A stretch of DNA of 64,000 nt, taken from contig CBDFNJ010000002.1 of NCBI GenBank assembly GCA_965250115.1, positions 186,001 through 250,000 on the forward strand, in the 5' to 3' direction. Below the pieces are notes generated by a model. It was not told the origin of the DNA and searched no databases. It worked only from the letters and a program-made list of their open reading frames with translations. Source of the DNA: CBDFHB01 sp965250115. GTDB taxonomy: Bacteria > Acidobacteriota > Vicinamibacteria > Marinacidobacterales > SMYC01. Positions 1-8,982 of the stretch are shown piece by piece. Position numbers and translations under genes: made by a program. The number at the start of each line of letters is the position of its first letter. The stretch's first letter is position 1.

Positions 1-1215
1 CCGCTCAGCGTCCGAGGACGCTCCTTTCGCGCGGAGCAGCAGGGTCAGCACCTCGTCCTTGTTCTTGAGACGCTTGTCCGTCTTCGGAACTTCGAACATC
101 AGGCGGTCGGTCCGGAAGTAGCCCCGGTAGGCGGCACCTTCGGAGTAGTCGCGCTCGAAGCCGGTCTCGATGGATAGCACCACGGTGTCGGGGTGGAGGG
201 TGCGCCACTCCTTCCAGATCGTCGTCACGACCGGGTAGAACTCGAGCTCCAGGTCCTGACCCACCAGCTCGCCTATCACTGGCTTGCCCTCCACCGTCGA
301 CCAGAGACTCTTCGACTCCTTGTCGAACATGAGCTTGTTCGAGCGATAGAGGAGCCCGCTGGTTCCCAAAGTACGGTGCTGTCCCCCGACCTCGGCGCCA
401 TAAGGGATAACGGTTCCGCAGAGCGTGCAGTAGACGATTGCCAGCTCAATCCCGCCGATTCGGTCGCGGGCCATCTCGTGCCAGGCCAGGATTCGCTTGG
501 GGTAGGCTCGCGCTTCGCCGTTTAGAGTCATTCCGAAAATGACATCGTCGTCGTCGAGGTAGCTCGCTTCGGAAGCGGGAACGTGCTCGGGGTGATCGAG
601 AGGAGGAATGGCGTTCACCTTGACACCGCCCCAGTCCACTTCGTCGAGACGGATCAGGCTCTGGGCTCCGGGCGGAAAAAACTCCGCCATCCGCGGGTCG
701 AGCTGGCGGTAGAGCCACGACTTGAAGAGTACGTAATCCGGATGGGGCTCGTAGGGACGATTCCACATCCATTTTCGCCAACGGTTGAGATTGTCACCGA
801 AACCCTGGCCGGTTTGCTTCTCGAGGAAGCGGATCAATCTCGCTCTCGCCTGGGCCGCCGGGGAGCGAGCCGCGGGTGCTGAAGGCAGGTCGGGCGCCTG
901 GGTAGTGCCGAAGCGCTGGTCCGAACCGCTCGGGTCCGGCCCCGATTCCGTTGGAAAACCGCCGCTCCGCCGTCGTCGCGAACTCGGCAGAAAACGCGCG
1001 ATGTCGATGAAAAGGCCAGTGTATCCATCCTTCCACGCTTCTGCGATCTTCGCGAGCGCCGCCTCCCCTTCCTCGCTCTTCTGGCTCGCGGCCTGCATGA
1101 AGAGCTCGATATCCGGCGGTTGCTGGGCCGTCTCGGAGGACGCCGCCGTTGAAGCAACGAGCAAGGTGACTGCGACCGCACGGGTGGTGGGCTTGCGGAT
1201 AAGCAGAAATATCAT
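1..1215 (-). CDS. DUF3179 domain-containing exported protein (3' end outside window)
   Basis: Read on the minus strand the frame is open from an ATG at 1215 to the window edge, about 405 codons without a stop. The N-terminus (MIFLLIRK... then a hydrophobic stretch ending near ASTAASSETA) looks like a signal peptide. The second half carries the DUF3179 signature: ARAYPKRILAWHE, then VYCTLCGTVIPY, then TLGTSGLLYRSNKLMFD and SLWSTVEGKPVIG. DUF3179 proteins have no established reaction; the conserved CxxC hints at metal or redox chemistry. A GGAG lies about 12 bases before the chosen ATG; an in-frame ATG at 1233 is the alternative start. It stands alone and points away from the biotin operon. Family call is firm; function is unknown. 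Confidence 0.85.
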   Translation of the reverse strand, partial: MIFLLIRKPTTRAVAVTLLVASTAASSETAQQPPDIELFMQAASQKSEEGEAALAKIAEAWKDGYTGLFIDIARFLPSSRRRRSGGFPTESGPDPSGSDQRFGTTQAPDLPSAPAARSPAAQARARLIRFLEKQTGQGFGDNLNRWRKWMWNRPYEPHPDYVLFKSWLYRQLDPRMAEFFPPGAQSLIRLDEVDWGGVKVNAIPPLDHPEHVPASEASYLDDDDVIFGMTLNGEARAYPKRILAWHEMARDRIGGIELAIVYCTLCGTVIPYGAEVGGQHRTLGTSGLLYRSNKLMFDKESKSLWSTVEGKPVIGELVGQDLELEFYPVVTTIWKEWRTLHPDTVVLSIETGFERDYSEGAAYRGYFRTDRLMFEVPKTDKRLKNKDEVLTLLLRAKGASSDAER

Positions 1216-1334
1216 GTGACGGATGTGCTCCATGACCAATTCGATAGTAACCGGCGGACCGGATATGAAAACCACCGGCCCAACAGAGGCTCCGGCCCAC
1301 GCCGATGCGACCGGAGCCTCGGATTTAGGGCGCG

Positions 1335-1993
1335 TCAGGAGGAAGCCGGCCGGGACGAGCGCAGCGACTCGATATATCCGTTGGCCTTCTTCATCGCCGC
1401 GTCGATCTTCTCGAACAACTCCTTTCCCTGAGCGTTGAGCTTCTCGGCGTCGGGTTTCAGGCTCGAGATGCCGGTCGCATTCAGGTCGTGCCCGAGATAC
1501 GTCCACTGATCTTTCATGCTCGCCACGAAGGGCTCGTAGACATCTCCGGCCTCGTCGACCGAGTCGAGGACGCCGTCGAAATCGCCGCGCGCTTCCGTAG
1601 ATCCGGGCTTTCGATCTGCTCGAGGCTCGCGCTCCAGCCGGCGAAATAAGCGTCGGCCTGAACCTTCATCTCCTCCAGCTTCTTCCGTACCTCCTTCCGA
1701 CGCTTCTCGGTCTTCTCCATTTCGCCTTCCACGCCTTTGTAGGCCTTGCGGACGTCCTTGACATCGTCAGCGAAGATGGCGTTATAGGTGTCGAGCGTCT
1801 TGCCGATCTGCCCCCGAGCCGCAACCGCCTCTTTGACCACCTCCTCGGCCTTTTTAATAAGGTTATCCGTCTGCTTCAGCCCTTCGGGATCCGAGCCGAA
1901 GATCTGCGCTCCCGCACTTCGCGGCGACAGAGCCGTCGCGACCAAAAGCGCCAGCCCGAATGAGCCGGCACCCCATGTTTTGAAACATCTCAT
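1335..1993 (-). pseudogene. DUF2959 family protein, split by a frameshift
   Basis: Two overlapping minus-strand frames together make one DUF2959 protein. The upstream part starts at ATG 1993 (MRCFKTWGAGSFGLALLV..., a signal peptide ending SAGAQ) with a purine-rich GGAAGG just before it, and runs through a charged coiled coil (YNAIFADDVKDVRKAYKGVEGEMEKTE). The downstream part resumes one frame over with STEARGDFDGVLDSVDEAGDVYEPFV and ends in YIESLRSSRPASS. The switch falls near 1590-1610 and needs one extra base. Members are envelope-located and often lipoproteins, of unknown function. An ATG at 2044 would lengthen the N-terminus but spoil the signal peptide. Either a decayed gene or a one-base sequence error. 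Confidence 0.7.
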
Positions 1994-2241
1994 CCTTCCC
2001 GCCCCTTTCTTGACGCGCTGAGGACCCAGTGACCTGCCGACCACGAAGCTGGCCAGCCCCTTCGGCAGCTCACATCCGCGAGACTATCGCAGGAACGTTG
2101 GAGCGGCAACTCGTAAAGTACCCGCCGGCCCTCAAAACACCGCCGTCGCCGACCCCGGCCAGCAGGTGAGGCCCGACGCTGTGCTAGGATCGCCAGGCTG
2201 TCTCCCTACCCAAAAGATAAGATGAGACAAGAAGAGACAAG

Positions 2242-3255
2242 ATGCCTATTGACAACGACATCCGCCACGATTGGTCGGTAGACGAAGTACGGACGATCTA
2301 CGGTCAGCCCGTCATGGAGCTGCTCTATCAGGCCGCCTCGCTCCACCGACGGTTTCACGACCCTTCGGAGGTCCAGGTCTGCTCCCTTCTCTCGGTCAAG
2401 ACGGGGGGTTGTCCAGAGGACTGCGCCTATTGCCCCCAGTCGAGCCGGTACGAGACCGATGTGAAATCCCATCCTCTTCTTTCTCTGGATGAAGTCCTCG
2501 ACGCCGCCCAAAGAGCGAAGGCGTCCGGCTCGACGCGCTTTTGCATGGGCGCCGCTTGGCGCGAAGTGCGCGATAACGAGGACTTCGAAGCCATTCTGGG
2601 GATGGTCCACGCGGTTCGGGAGCTCGAGCTGGAGGTCTGCTGCACGCTCGGGATGCTGCAACCCGAGCAAGCCCGCCGCCTCAAGGATGCCGGGCTGACC
2701 GCCTACAACCACAACTTGGACACCAGTGAATCCTTCTATCCCGAGATCATCAGCACCCGCAGCTATCAGGAAAGACTCGATACACTAAAGGCAGTTCGCG
2801 ACGCGGGCTTGACGGTTTGCTGTGGCGGCATCGTCGGCATGGGAGAAAGCGAGCCCGATCGCATCGAGATGCTACAGACCCTGGCGACCCTCGAGCCGCA
2901 CCCCGAGTCCGTGCCCATCAACCTGCTGGTCGCGGTAGAAGGGACGCCGCTTGCGCACTCCAGGCCGGTACCGACCTGGGACATGATCAGGATGATCGCA
3001 ACGGCAAGGATCCTTATGCCGTCGTCCATGGTGAGGCTTTCCGCGGGGCGCTTACATATGTCCCGCGAAGCCCAGGCCCTGTGCTTTCTCGCCGGCGCAA
3101 ACTCCATCTTCGCCGGTGAGAAACTGCTGACGACGCCCAATCCGTCACGAAGTGATGATGATTCCCTGTTCGATCTGCTTGGCCTGAAGGCCAAGCCAGC
3201 TTTCGATCACCTCGTGGAAGCTTCTCGGCCTGGTGTAAGAGATGCCGGACGCTGA
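2242..3255 (+). CDS. bioB: Biotin synthase
   Basis: Radical-SAM enzyme inserting sulfur into dethiobiotin, the last step of biotin synthesis. The radical-SAM cluster motif CPEDCAYC is present with Cys57, Cys61 and Cys64. Further BioB hallmarks are RFCMGAAWRE, CTLGMLQPEQARRLKDAGL, AYNHNLDTS, CCGGIVGMGE and SAGRLHMSREAQALCFLAGANSIFAG-type sequence, the last holding the arginine that ligates the [2Fe-2S] cluster. The 337-residue length is normal. An AGAAGAG ribosome site precedes the ATG. It is the first gene of a + strand operon and its end overlaps bioF by 14 bases, suggesting translational coupling. I found no BirA-type operator upstream. Confidence 0.97.
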   Translation: MPIDNDIRHDWSVDEVRTIYGQPVMELLYQAASLHRRFHDPSEVQVCSLLSVKTGGCPEDCAYCPQSSRYETDVKSHPLLSLDEVLDAAQRAKASGSTRFCMGAAWREVRDNEDFEAILGMVHAVRELELEVCCTLGMLQPEQARRLKDAGLTAYNHNLDTSESFYPEIISTRSYQERLDTLKAVRDAGLTVCCGGIVGMGESEPDRIEMLQTLATLEPHPESVPINLLVAVEGTPLAHSRPVPTWDMIRMIATARILMPSSMVRLSAGRLHMSREAQALCFLAGANSIFAGEKLLTTPNPSRSDDDSLFDLLGLKAKPAFDHLVEASRPGVRDAGR

Positions 3256-4411
3256 TTTAGACATCCACCTGAGGAGAGCGATCGAGGAGAGGAAGGCCAA
3301 AAACGCTCTGCGGGCCCTGACCCTGCCCGGCGACCGCATCGATTTCTGCTCCAACGACTACCTCGGCTTCGCACGTTCCCCTCGCCTTCGCAGCATGGTG
3401 CAGCAACGCCATGCCCGTCGCGGAAACGACTTCCTGGGTTCTACCGGATCGCGTCTGATCAGCGGGAATTCCGAGCTCTGCGAATCGGTGGAAGAACGGA
3501 TTGCTGATTTTCACGGGGCCGAAGCCGGCCTGATCTTCAACTCCGGCTACGATGCTAACCTCGGCTTGATCTCCTCCGTTCCGCAACGCTCGGATACGGT
3601 CCTCTACGACGAGCTCGTGCACGCCTCGATCCGCGACGGCCTCCGCTTGACATTCGCCAGGTCCTACTCGTTTCGCCACAACGATATCGATGACTTGAAG
3701 CAAAAGATGGGTCTGGGTCGAGGGCAAGTCTTCGTCGCCGTCGAGTCGATCTACTCGATGGATGGCGACGCCGCGCCCTTATCGGAGATGGCAAGGCTCT
3801 GCCGGGAGTACGGTTGTCACTTGATCGTGGACGAGGCGCACGCGACGGGAATCTTCGGCCCCGCTGGGCGCGGCAGGACCGCCGAGCTCGACCTCACGGA
3901 CCAGGTCTTCGCCCGCGTGCACACCTTCGGGAAAGCATTGGGAAGCCATGGCGCCATCGTCCTCGGTTCCGACACCCTTCGGACGTTCCTCATCAACTTT
4001 GCGCGCTCGTTCATCTACACTACTTTCTTGCCCCCCCACAGTCTTCTAGCCGTGGAGTCCGCTTACGAAATGCTCGGCGAATCCCAAGAGCTCATCGAGA
4101 AACTGCACCGCAACATCCGGCTGTTTCGTTCGGGGATGCCGGCGGAGCTCGGCAGGTCCTTCATCGAGAGCGATAGCCCCATCCAGTGCATCCTGATTTC
4201 GGGGAACGACTGCGTCAAACAGGCGGCCGGCTACTTGAGCGGCGAAGGCTTCGACGTGCGGCCCATCCTGTCCCCGACGGTGCCGCGGGGCAAAGAGCGT
4301 TTGAGAGTTTGCCTTCATGCCTTCAACACAGCGAACGACATTCAACGCCTGACCGAGCTCCTGGGAACCTGCCTCCAGGACTCCGAGCGGGCGGCGGTGG
4401 CCGAGTCATGA
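3242..4411 (+). CDS. bioF: 8-amino-7-oxononanoate synthase
   Basis: PLP-dependent alpha-oxoamine synthase that condenses a pimeloyl thioester with alanine. Typical motifs are CSNDYLGFARSPRL near the N-terminus, the glycine-rich GSTGSRLISGN, VDEAHATGIFGPAGRG, and the PLP lysine in HTFGKALGSHGA (Lys231). Length 389 residues matches the family. The start overlaps the bioB end by 14 bases and its stop overlaps the bioD start as ATGA, so bioB, bioF and bioD are translated as one tight unit. A glycine C-acetyltransferase is the nearest alternative, but the bio context decides. Confidence 0.96.
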   Translation: MPDADLDIHLRRAIEERKAKNALRALTLPGDRIDFCSNDYLGFARSPRLRSMVQQRHARRGNDFLGSTGSRLISGNSELCESVEERIADFHGAEAGLIFNSGYDANLGLISSVPQRSDTVLYDELVHASIRDGLRLTFARSYSFRHNDIDDLKQKMGLGRGQVFVAVESIYSMDGDAAPLSEMARLCREYGCHLIVDEAHATGIFGPAGRGRTAELDLTDQVFARVHTFGKALGSHGAIVLGSDTLRTFLINFARSFIYTTFLPPHSLLAVESAYEMLGESQELIEKLHRNIRLFRSGMPAELGRSFIESDSPIQCILISGNDCVKQAAGYLSGEGFDVRPILSPTVPRGKERLRVCLHAFNTANDIQRLTELLGTCLQDSERAAVAES

Positions 4412-5061
4412 GACCGATCTTCGTTACCGGAATCGGGACGGAGGTGGGCAAGACGGTCGTCTCCGCCATTCTCGTCGAAGCGTTGTGTGCGGACTACTGG
4501 AAACCCATTCAGGCCGGCGATCTGGATGAGACGGACACCGATCGGGTGAGGAAGCTCGTCACCAACAAGCTCTCGTATCTTCATCCCGAGACCATCCGCT
4601 TGCGGACACCCGCATCCCCGCACGCCGCTGCCAGATTGGAAGGACGGAAGATCGATCTCGATATGTTCGAGCTTCCCCCCGCCATTCATGGAAGGCCTCT
4701 GGTCATCGAAGGCGCCGGTGGGGTGCTCGTGCCGCTCGACGAAGGCCACTCGATGGTGGATCTCATCGAGAAGCTTCACTGCGAGACCGTCGTTGTCTCG
4801 AGAAACTACCTGGGAAGCATCAACCACACACTCTTGACCATCGAAGCTCTGCAACGGCGCGGAATCGACATACTCGGACTCGTTTTCAATGGCGAGGGCA
4901 ACTCCGATACCGAGTCGTTGATCCTCAGCAAGACCGGCGTCGCACCCGTGGGACACGTTCAATGGGAGACGACGCTCACCCCGGAGCTCATTCGACGTTA
5001 CGCAGATGAATTCGCGCCCGCATTGGCCCGCCACGGTCGGCGGCCGGCGGTCGGGACATAG
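4408..5061 (+). CDS. bioD: Dethiobiotin synthetase
   Basis: ATP-dependent carboxylase forming the ureido ring of dethiobiotin from 7,8-diaminopelargonate. The ATG at 4408 overlaps the bioF stop; the frame is open further upstream, but that stretch is the shadow of bioF and lacks family sequence. The 217-residue protein begins with FVTGIGTEVGKT, the BioD P-loop, and continues with YWKPIQAG and VIEGAGGVLVPL, which contribute Mg-ATP and substrate binding. Length is normal. The 48-base gap before bioA contains no obvious promoter. Confidence 0.95.
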   Translation: MRPIFVTGIGTEVGKTVVSAILVEALCADYWKPIQAGDLDETDTDRVRKLVTNKLSYLHPETIRLRTPASPHAAARLEGRKIDLDMFELPPAIHGRPLVIEGAGGVLVPLDEGHSMVDLIEKLHCETVVVSRNYLGSINHTLLTIEALQRRGIDILGLVFNGEGNSDTESLILSKTGVAPVGHVQWETTLTPELIRRYADEFAPALARHGRRPAVGT

Positions 5062-5109
5062 GGTATCGGGCGCATCAGGCGCACTAGGCTTTCATCACTT
5101 CTGGACAAA

Positions 5110-6396
5110 ATGAATCTGGTCGAGCGCGATCGCCGGACGATCTGGCACCCTTACACCCAGATGAAAACGGCAGATCCCCCGATTGCCATCGCACGCGCCG
5201 AAGGCGCCTTGCTCTTCGACGAGCACGGCCGCGCCTATATCGATGCCATCTCGTCATGGTGGGTCTGCCTACACGGGCATTCCCATCCCCACATCGCCAA
5301 GAAGATTCAAGAACAGCTGGCGCGGTTGGACCACGTCATCTTCGCCGGGTTCACTCACGCCCCTGCGGTGGAGCTGGCGGAACGCCTGCTCCAGAGAATG
5401 CCCGAGAACCATGCCAAGGTGTTCTTCTCGGACAACGGATCCACAGCGGTCGAGGTGGGCATCAAGATGGCGATTCAGTACTGGGTGAATCGCGGTACGG
5501 AGAAACGGCGCATCATTGCTCTGGAGAACGGCTATCACGGGGATACCTTCGGAGCTATGTCAGCGAGCGGCAGAGGTGCCTTTGTCCAACCCTTCGTACC
5601 CTTTCTGTTCGATGTGAGCCACCTTCCGACACCCACCGCTGGCCGTGAAGAAGAAACGCGGGACGCGTTGAAGGAGGCACTGAGCACGGGAGACGTCGCT
5701 GCCTTCATCTTCGAGCCCTTGGTGCAAGGCGCCGGAGGCATGGTCATGTATGCCCCGGATGTCCTGAAGGATCTGCTCACTCTATGCAGACAACAAGGCG
5801 TCGTTACGATTGCAGACGAAGTAATGACCGGCTTCGGACGGTGCGGACGCTTCCTGGCGGTCGACCACCAAGATGTGCCCGCAGATATTGTCTGCCTGTC
5901 CAAAGGGCTCACAGGCGGTACGCTCCCGATGGGAGCTACGAGCTGCTCGGGTGACGTCTACGAGGCGTTCCACTCGGACGACAGGATGCACACGTTTTTC
6001 CACGGGCACTCCTTTACGGCCAATCCCGTCGGCTGTGCGACCGCTCTCGCAAGTCTCGACCTTCTGGAGCGCGACGACTGTTGGGACAACATTCGACGCA
6101 TCGAGGCGCGTCACCAGGAGCAGATCGACTCTTTCCGGAATCATCGCTTGGTGCGAGACGCGCGTCAGACCGGCACCATTCTGGCCGTGGAGATCGACAC
6201 TGGAAGCGAGACCTCCTATTTCAACGAGACCCGCGACCAGCTCTATCGTTTCTTTCTCGAAAAGGGCGTTCTACTCCGCCCGCTCGGCAACGTGGTCTAC
6301 GTTATGCCCCCGTACTGCATTTCCAACGATCAACTCGACACGGTCTACCAGAGTATGCACGGTGCGCTCGATGCGCTGGCCCAGCGGGGCATCTAG
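5110..6396 (+). CDS. bioA: Adenosylmethionine-8-amino-7-oxononanoate aminotransferase
   Basis: PLP-dependent class III aminotransferase producing 7,8-diaminopelargonate, usually with S-adenosylmethionine as amino donor. It starts with the BioA-specific IWHPYTQMK block, then SSWWVCLHGHSHP, the diagnostic ENGYHGDTFGAMS, FEPLVQGAGGM, the aspartate in IADEVMTGFGR, and the PLP lysine Lys265 in LSKGLTGGTLPMGAT. Length is 428 residues. It is fourth in the operon, between bioD and the KAS-like gene, and completes the path from pimeloyl thioester to biotin apart from pimelate-supply genes, which are not in the window. Confidence 0.96.
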   Translation: MNLVERDRRTIWHPYTQMKTADPPIAIARAEGALLFDEHGRAYIDAISSWWVCLHGHSHPHIAKKIQEQLARLDHVIFAGFTHAPAVELAERLLQRMPENHAKVFFSDNGSTAVEVGIKMAIQYWVNRGTEKRRIIALENGYHGDTFGAMSASGRGAFVQPFVPFLFDVSHLPTPTAGREEETRDALKEALSTGDVAAFIFEPLVQGAGGMVMYAPDVLKDLLTLCRQQGVVTIADEVMTGFGRCGRFLAVDHQDVPADIVCLSKGLTGGTLPMGATSCSGDVYEAFHSDDRMHTFFHGHSFTANPVGCATALASLDLLERDDCWDNIRRIEARHQEQIDSFRNHRLVRDARQTGTILAVEIDTGSETSYFNETRDQLYRFFLEKGVLLRPLGNVVYVMPPYCISNDQLDTVYQSMHGALDALAQRGI

Positions 6397-6477
6397 TCCA
6401 CTAGGTCTGGACGCCTCTTGCAGTCGGGCCTTGTGCGCGCCACCAAGCCCTAGCTACACTCTCCACCGGAGGCTGCA

Positions 6478-7662
6478 GTGAGTCAGATCGTCATCAGGGG
6501 GATGGGCTCGATTTCTCCTCTTGGTTGCTCAAGTGAGGAGGTTTGGCAGAGCTACCAGTCTCCCTCGAGCTGCATCGCTTCTCGAGAATTCAACGGCAAC
6601 CCCACTCCGGTCGCCGCCCTCGACGAGCGAGCCGAGTCCTGCCTCGAGGAGCTTCGGCAAGAAAGGGAGCCCTACCAGGGGCTCGACAGAACTGTCGCCA
6701 TGGCGATCTTCGCCAGCCGCCAGGCCGTTGCTCAATCCGGCTGGAACACGCGGCTCGACGTCGGCATCAACATCGGCTCCTCTCGGGGAGCCACGTCGCT
6801 TCTCGAGAGCTCTCATGGCTTTTTCTTGACCCATCCTCACAGCCGCGTCCCCACCCTCACCTCACCCTTGACCACCCTTGGCAATCTTTCTTCTTGGGTC
6901 GCCCAAGACTTGCACAGTGACGGTGTCGTCATCAGTCATTCCGTGACCTGCAGTACGGCACTCCAGAGTCTAGTCAACGCCATCGCTTGGCTGCAGTCGC
7001 GCATGGCGAACCGCTTCATCGTCGGCGGGACCGAGGCGCCGCTTACTGCTTTCACCGTGGCGCAGATGAAAGCCTTGCGTATCTACTCCAACCACGTTGA
7101 TGAAAAATATCCCAGCCGCCCGCTCGAGAACGGCGCCTCCCGAAACTCTATGGTTCTCGGCGAAGGTGCGGCAGCCTTTTGCGTCGATCGAGGAGAGGAC
7201 GAATCGAAACCTCTGGCGGTCGTCGATAGTGTCGGCTATGCAAACGAAAAGCTTTCCCACAACGCATCTCTATCGGAAGGGGGGGAGTGCCTCTACCACT
7301 CGATGAAAATGGCGCTCGACGCTTTGGACAGAAAGAAAAGGGTCGACGCGATCGTCTTGCACGCCCCCGCTACGTTGAAGGGCGATCGCTCGGAGCTGAA
7401 CGCGGTGCACAAGCTCTTCGGTGAAAGCATGCCCTATCTCTTCTCCAACAAGTGGAAGATTGGTCATACCCTCGGCGCTTCCGGCGCCCTGAGCATGGAG
7501 CTCGCGATCCTGATGCTACAGCACCAGAGGTGCTTACCCTTTCCCTATCCGGTTTTTCTCAACAGGAATCCGGGAGAGCTCGACACGATCATGGTCAACG
7601 CTTCCGGTTTCGGCGGCAATGCCGTGAGTGTGATCGTGAGTCGCCCGGACGATTCGCGGTGA
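6478..7662 (+). CDS. Beta-ketoacyl synthase-like enzyme of the biotin operon
   Basis: A 394-residue thiolase-fold protein of the KAS I/II type. The nucleophile is Cys158 (SVTCSTALQSL), followed by the histidines His295 (LHAPATLKGDR, where KAS enzymes have HGTSTPxGD) and His330 (KWKIGHTLGASGALS), so the condensing triad is complete although the first His block is divergent. The start is GTG at 6478 with a well-placed GGAGGC. It lies 81 bases after bioA in the same direction. From memory, KAS-like genes also sit in biotin clusters of some other phyla, Bacteroidota in particular. I infer a role in making or elongating the pimeloyl precursor; neither bioC/bioH nor bioW is nearby. A fatty-acid FabF role is less likely given the divergence. 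Confidence 0.8.
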   Translation: MSQIVIRGMGSISPLGCSSEEVWQSYQSPSSCIASREFNGNPTPVAALDERAESCLEELRQEREPYQGLDRTVAMAIFASRQAVAQSGWNTRLDVGINIGSSRGATSLLESSHGFFLTHPHSRVPTLTSPLTTLGNLSSWVAQDLHSDGVVISHSVTCSTALQSLVNAIAWLQSRMANRFIVGGTEAPLTAFTVAQMKALRIYSNHVDEKYPSRPLENGASRNSMVLGEGAAAFCVDRGEDESKPLAVVDSVGYANEKLSHNASLSEGGECLYHSMKMALDALDRKKRVDAIVLHAPATLKGDRSELNAVHKLFGESMPYLFSNKWKIGHTLGASGALSMELAILMLQHQRCLPFPYPVFLNRNPGELDTIMVNASGFGGNAVSVIVSRPDDSR

Positions 7663-7820
7663 GTCTGGGAACTCCTCTCATCGTCCCCCATTCCGACGAG
7701 GGCGTGATGCAGCATCGTTTGGACCGGCGCGCTTTGACGGGAGCGAGGTTGGCGCTGGACGCCACATCCGGTGCGGCGGTGCGCGCCGCGCTCACGTCAG
7801 CCTGCCCCACCGAACCGTAG
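7659..7820 (+). CDS. Short ORF of unknown function after the KAS gene (possibly truncated)
   Basis: A GTG at 7659 overlapping the KAS stop (GTGA) opens a 53-codon frame beginning VSLGTPLIVPHSDEG and ending ACPTEP. The overlap imitates the coupling seen earlier in the operon, so this may be the remaining front of a following gene whose rest was lost to the mobile elements on its right. I recognise no domain and it could be chance. Confidence 0.25.
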   Translation: MSLGTPLIVPHSDEGVMQHRLDRRALTGARLALDATSGAAVRAALTSACPTEP

Positions 7821-7829
7821 CAGGTTGTC

Positions 7830-7897
7830 GTTCAACATTATTAGAGTCACCTGCTGTCGCAGGGCCAGGTTCTCCATCACGAGATCGGCTCGGCGCT
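7830..7897 (-). pseudogene. Remnant of an integrase-type transposase N-terminus
   Basis: Read on the minus strand this short stretch encodes RRADLVMENLALRQQVTL, matching the conserved ALENLALRQQLAVL block at the N-terminus of the integrase-type transposase at 52.4-52.9 kb. Its upstream part is cut at the IS5-family terminal repeat. It shows an older insertion here before the IS5-family element arrived. Confidence 0.45.
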
Positions 7898-8982
7898 GCC
7901 TTGGTGCACAACTCCGATAGAGGCCGATAGCTCGCTTGGCCCCGACTCCCATCATCCGATCATCTCGCTATCAGGCATCCCGAGGGCCGTCATGGTGTTC
8001 AGAATCTTGCACCCGATCCTTGCCTCGACTCTCTGTGCCGCCAACCCTCTCGCTCGCATCGCTGAGCCCACGATAGCCTTGTAGCGATGGAACGTTGTCT
8101 CGACTTTGCTCCGTTTGCTGTAGCCCGATTCTGTGTGCCACTTTCGTTTGCCGAGCCGAGCTTGTGCTGCAATGTTGCGATTGCGCTGTCGGCTGCTCGC
8201 CGGCCCCGATGCGAGCTGGGCGCCCTTGCGCGGCGGTATCAGCACCCTCGGCGAGCGATGAGCGCTGTGATTCGCGATCGCCTCATAGACGCCGCTGGCG
8301 TCGTATGCGGTGTCGGCTCTGGCCGATGAGATGGGACTGTCGATCTGTCCGACAAGCGATGCAACCCGCGATGAATCGCGGGCTCTTTTGCTCGTCAGCT
8401 CGCCGGCGACGACTTCGCCAGTCTGCTCGTCGACACACAGATGGAGCTTGCGATAGTCCCTGCTCTTTGGTGCTCTGCGCAGCTGGCCGGCGTGGACAGC
8501 GAGACCGCTGCTGTCGATCAAGATGTGCAACGGCGTCTTCTGCTTGTCTTGGTAGAAGGGGACCTTACCCAGCTTCGCCTTGCGCCTCGAAATCGTAGTG
8601 TGATCGGGCACATCATTGTCTAGCTTCATCAGAGCGAACAACGACCGCAGCAATCCCTCGCTCTGCCTAGATGACAGATGAAACACCATGCCCAGGGTGA
8701 CAGCCGTCTCGATGGCGTGGTTCGAGTACTTGCGTTGACGGCCCGGTTTCCTCCTCCTCGGCCGGGGCGCGTCCCAGTTCACAAGCTTGCCGGCGGTGAG
8801 CGAGATCCAGACGGTCAGGCTCCCACGGTTGCGTAGACCCGCCTCATATTCACGCCAATTCCTCACGCGATAGGCCTTCTTCACATACTTCCGCTGAGTG
8901 CGTTTGAAAATGCTCATGGGGAACCTCGAATCCGTGAGTACAGGACAATTGTGGACCGAGATCGCGAGTTGTGCACCAAGGC
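7898..8982 (-). mobile_element. IS5-family element, copy 1 (1085 bp)
   Basis: The element is bounded by perfect 17-base inverted repeats GCCTTGGTGCACAACTC and its complement. A second copy of identical length lies at 47758-48842 in the same orientation; comparing them base by base I count roughly eight substitutions, about 99% identity, which fixes both boundaries. It holds one transposase gene on the minus strand. No target duplication is visible at either copy, so flanking deletions or rearrangements have probably occurred. Its right end cuts into an FHA-domain gene. Confidence 0.93.
7952..8917 (-). CDS. IS5-family DDE transposase (copy 1)
   Basis: A 321-residue transposase. The N-terminal half has the IS5 block YRVRNWREYEAGLRNRGSL, a helical segment IETAVTLGMVFHLSSRQSEGLLRSL, and DHTTISRRKAKLG. 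The catalytic part shows the first aspartate in HILIDSSGL, the second in ARADTAYDASG, and a C-terminal glutamate in SKVETTFHRYK. The reading frame is complete and terminal repeats are intact, so it may be active. It differs from copy 2 at about two residues. Confidence 0.95.
   Translation of the reverse strand: MSIFKRTQRKYVKKAYRVRNWREYEAGLRNRGSLTVWISLTAGKLVNWDAPRPRRRKPGRQRKYSNHAIETAVTLGMVFHLSSRQSEGLLRSLFALMKLDNDVPDHTTISRRKAKLGKVPFYQDKQKTPLHILIDSSGLAVHAGQLRRAPKSRDYRKLHLCVDEQTGEVVAGELTSKRARDSSRVASLVGQIDSPISSARADTAYDASGVYEAIANHSAHRSPRVLIPPRKGAQLASGPASSRQRNRNIAAQARLGKRKWHTESGYSKRSKVETTFHRYKAIVGSAMRARGLAAQRVEARIGCKILNTMTALGMPDSEMIG

Noticed and set aside
2160..2241. A BirA-type operator upstream of bioB
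   Set aside because: No TTGTAAAC/GTTTACAA inverted repeat is present; regulation could not be assigned.
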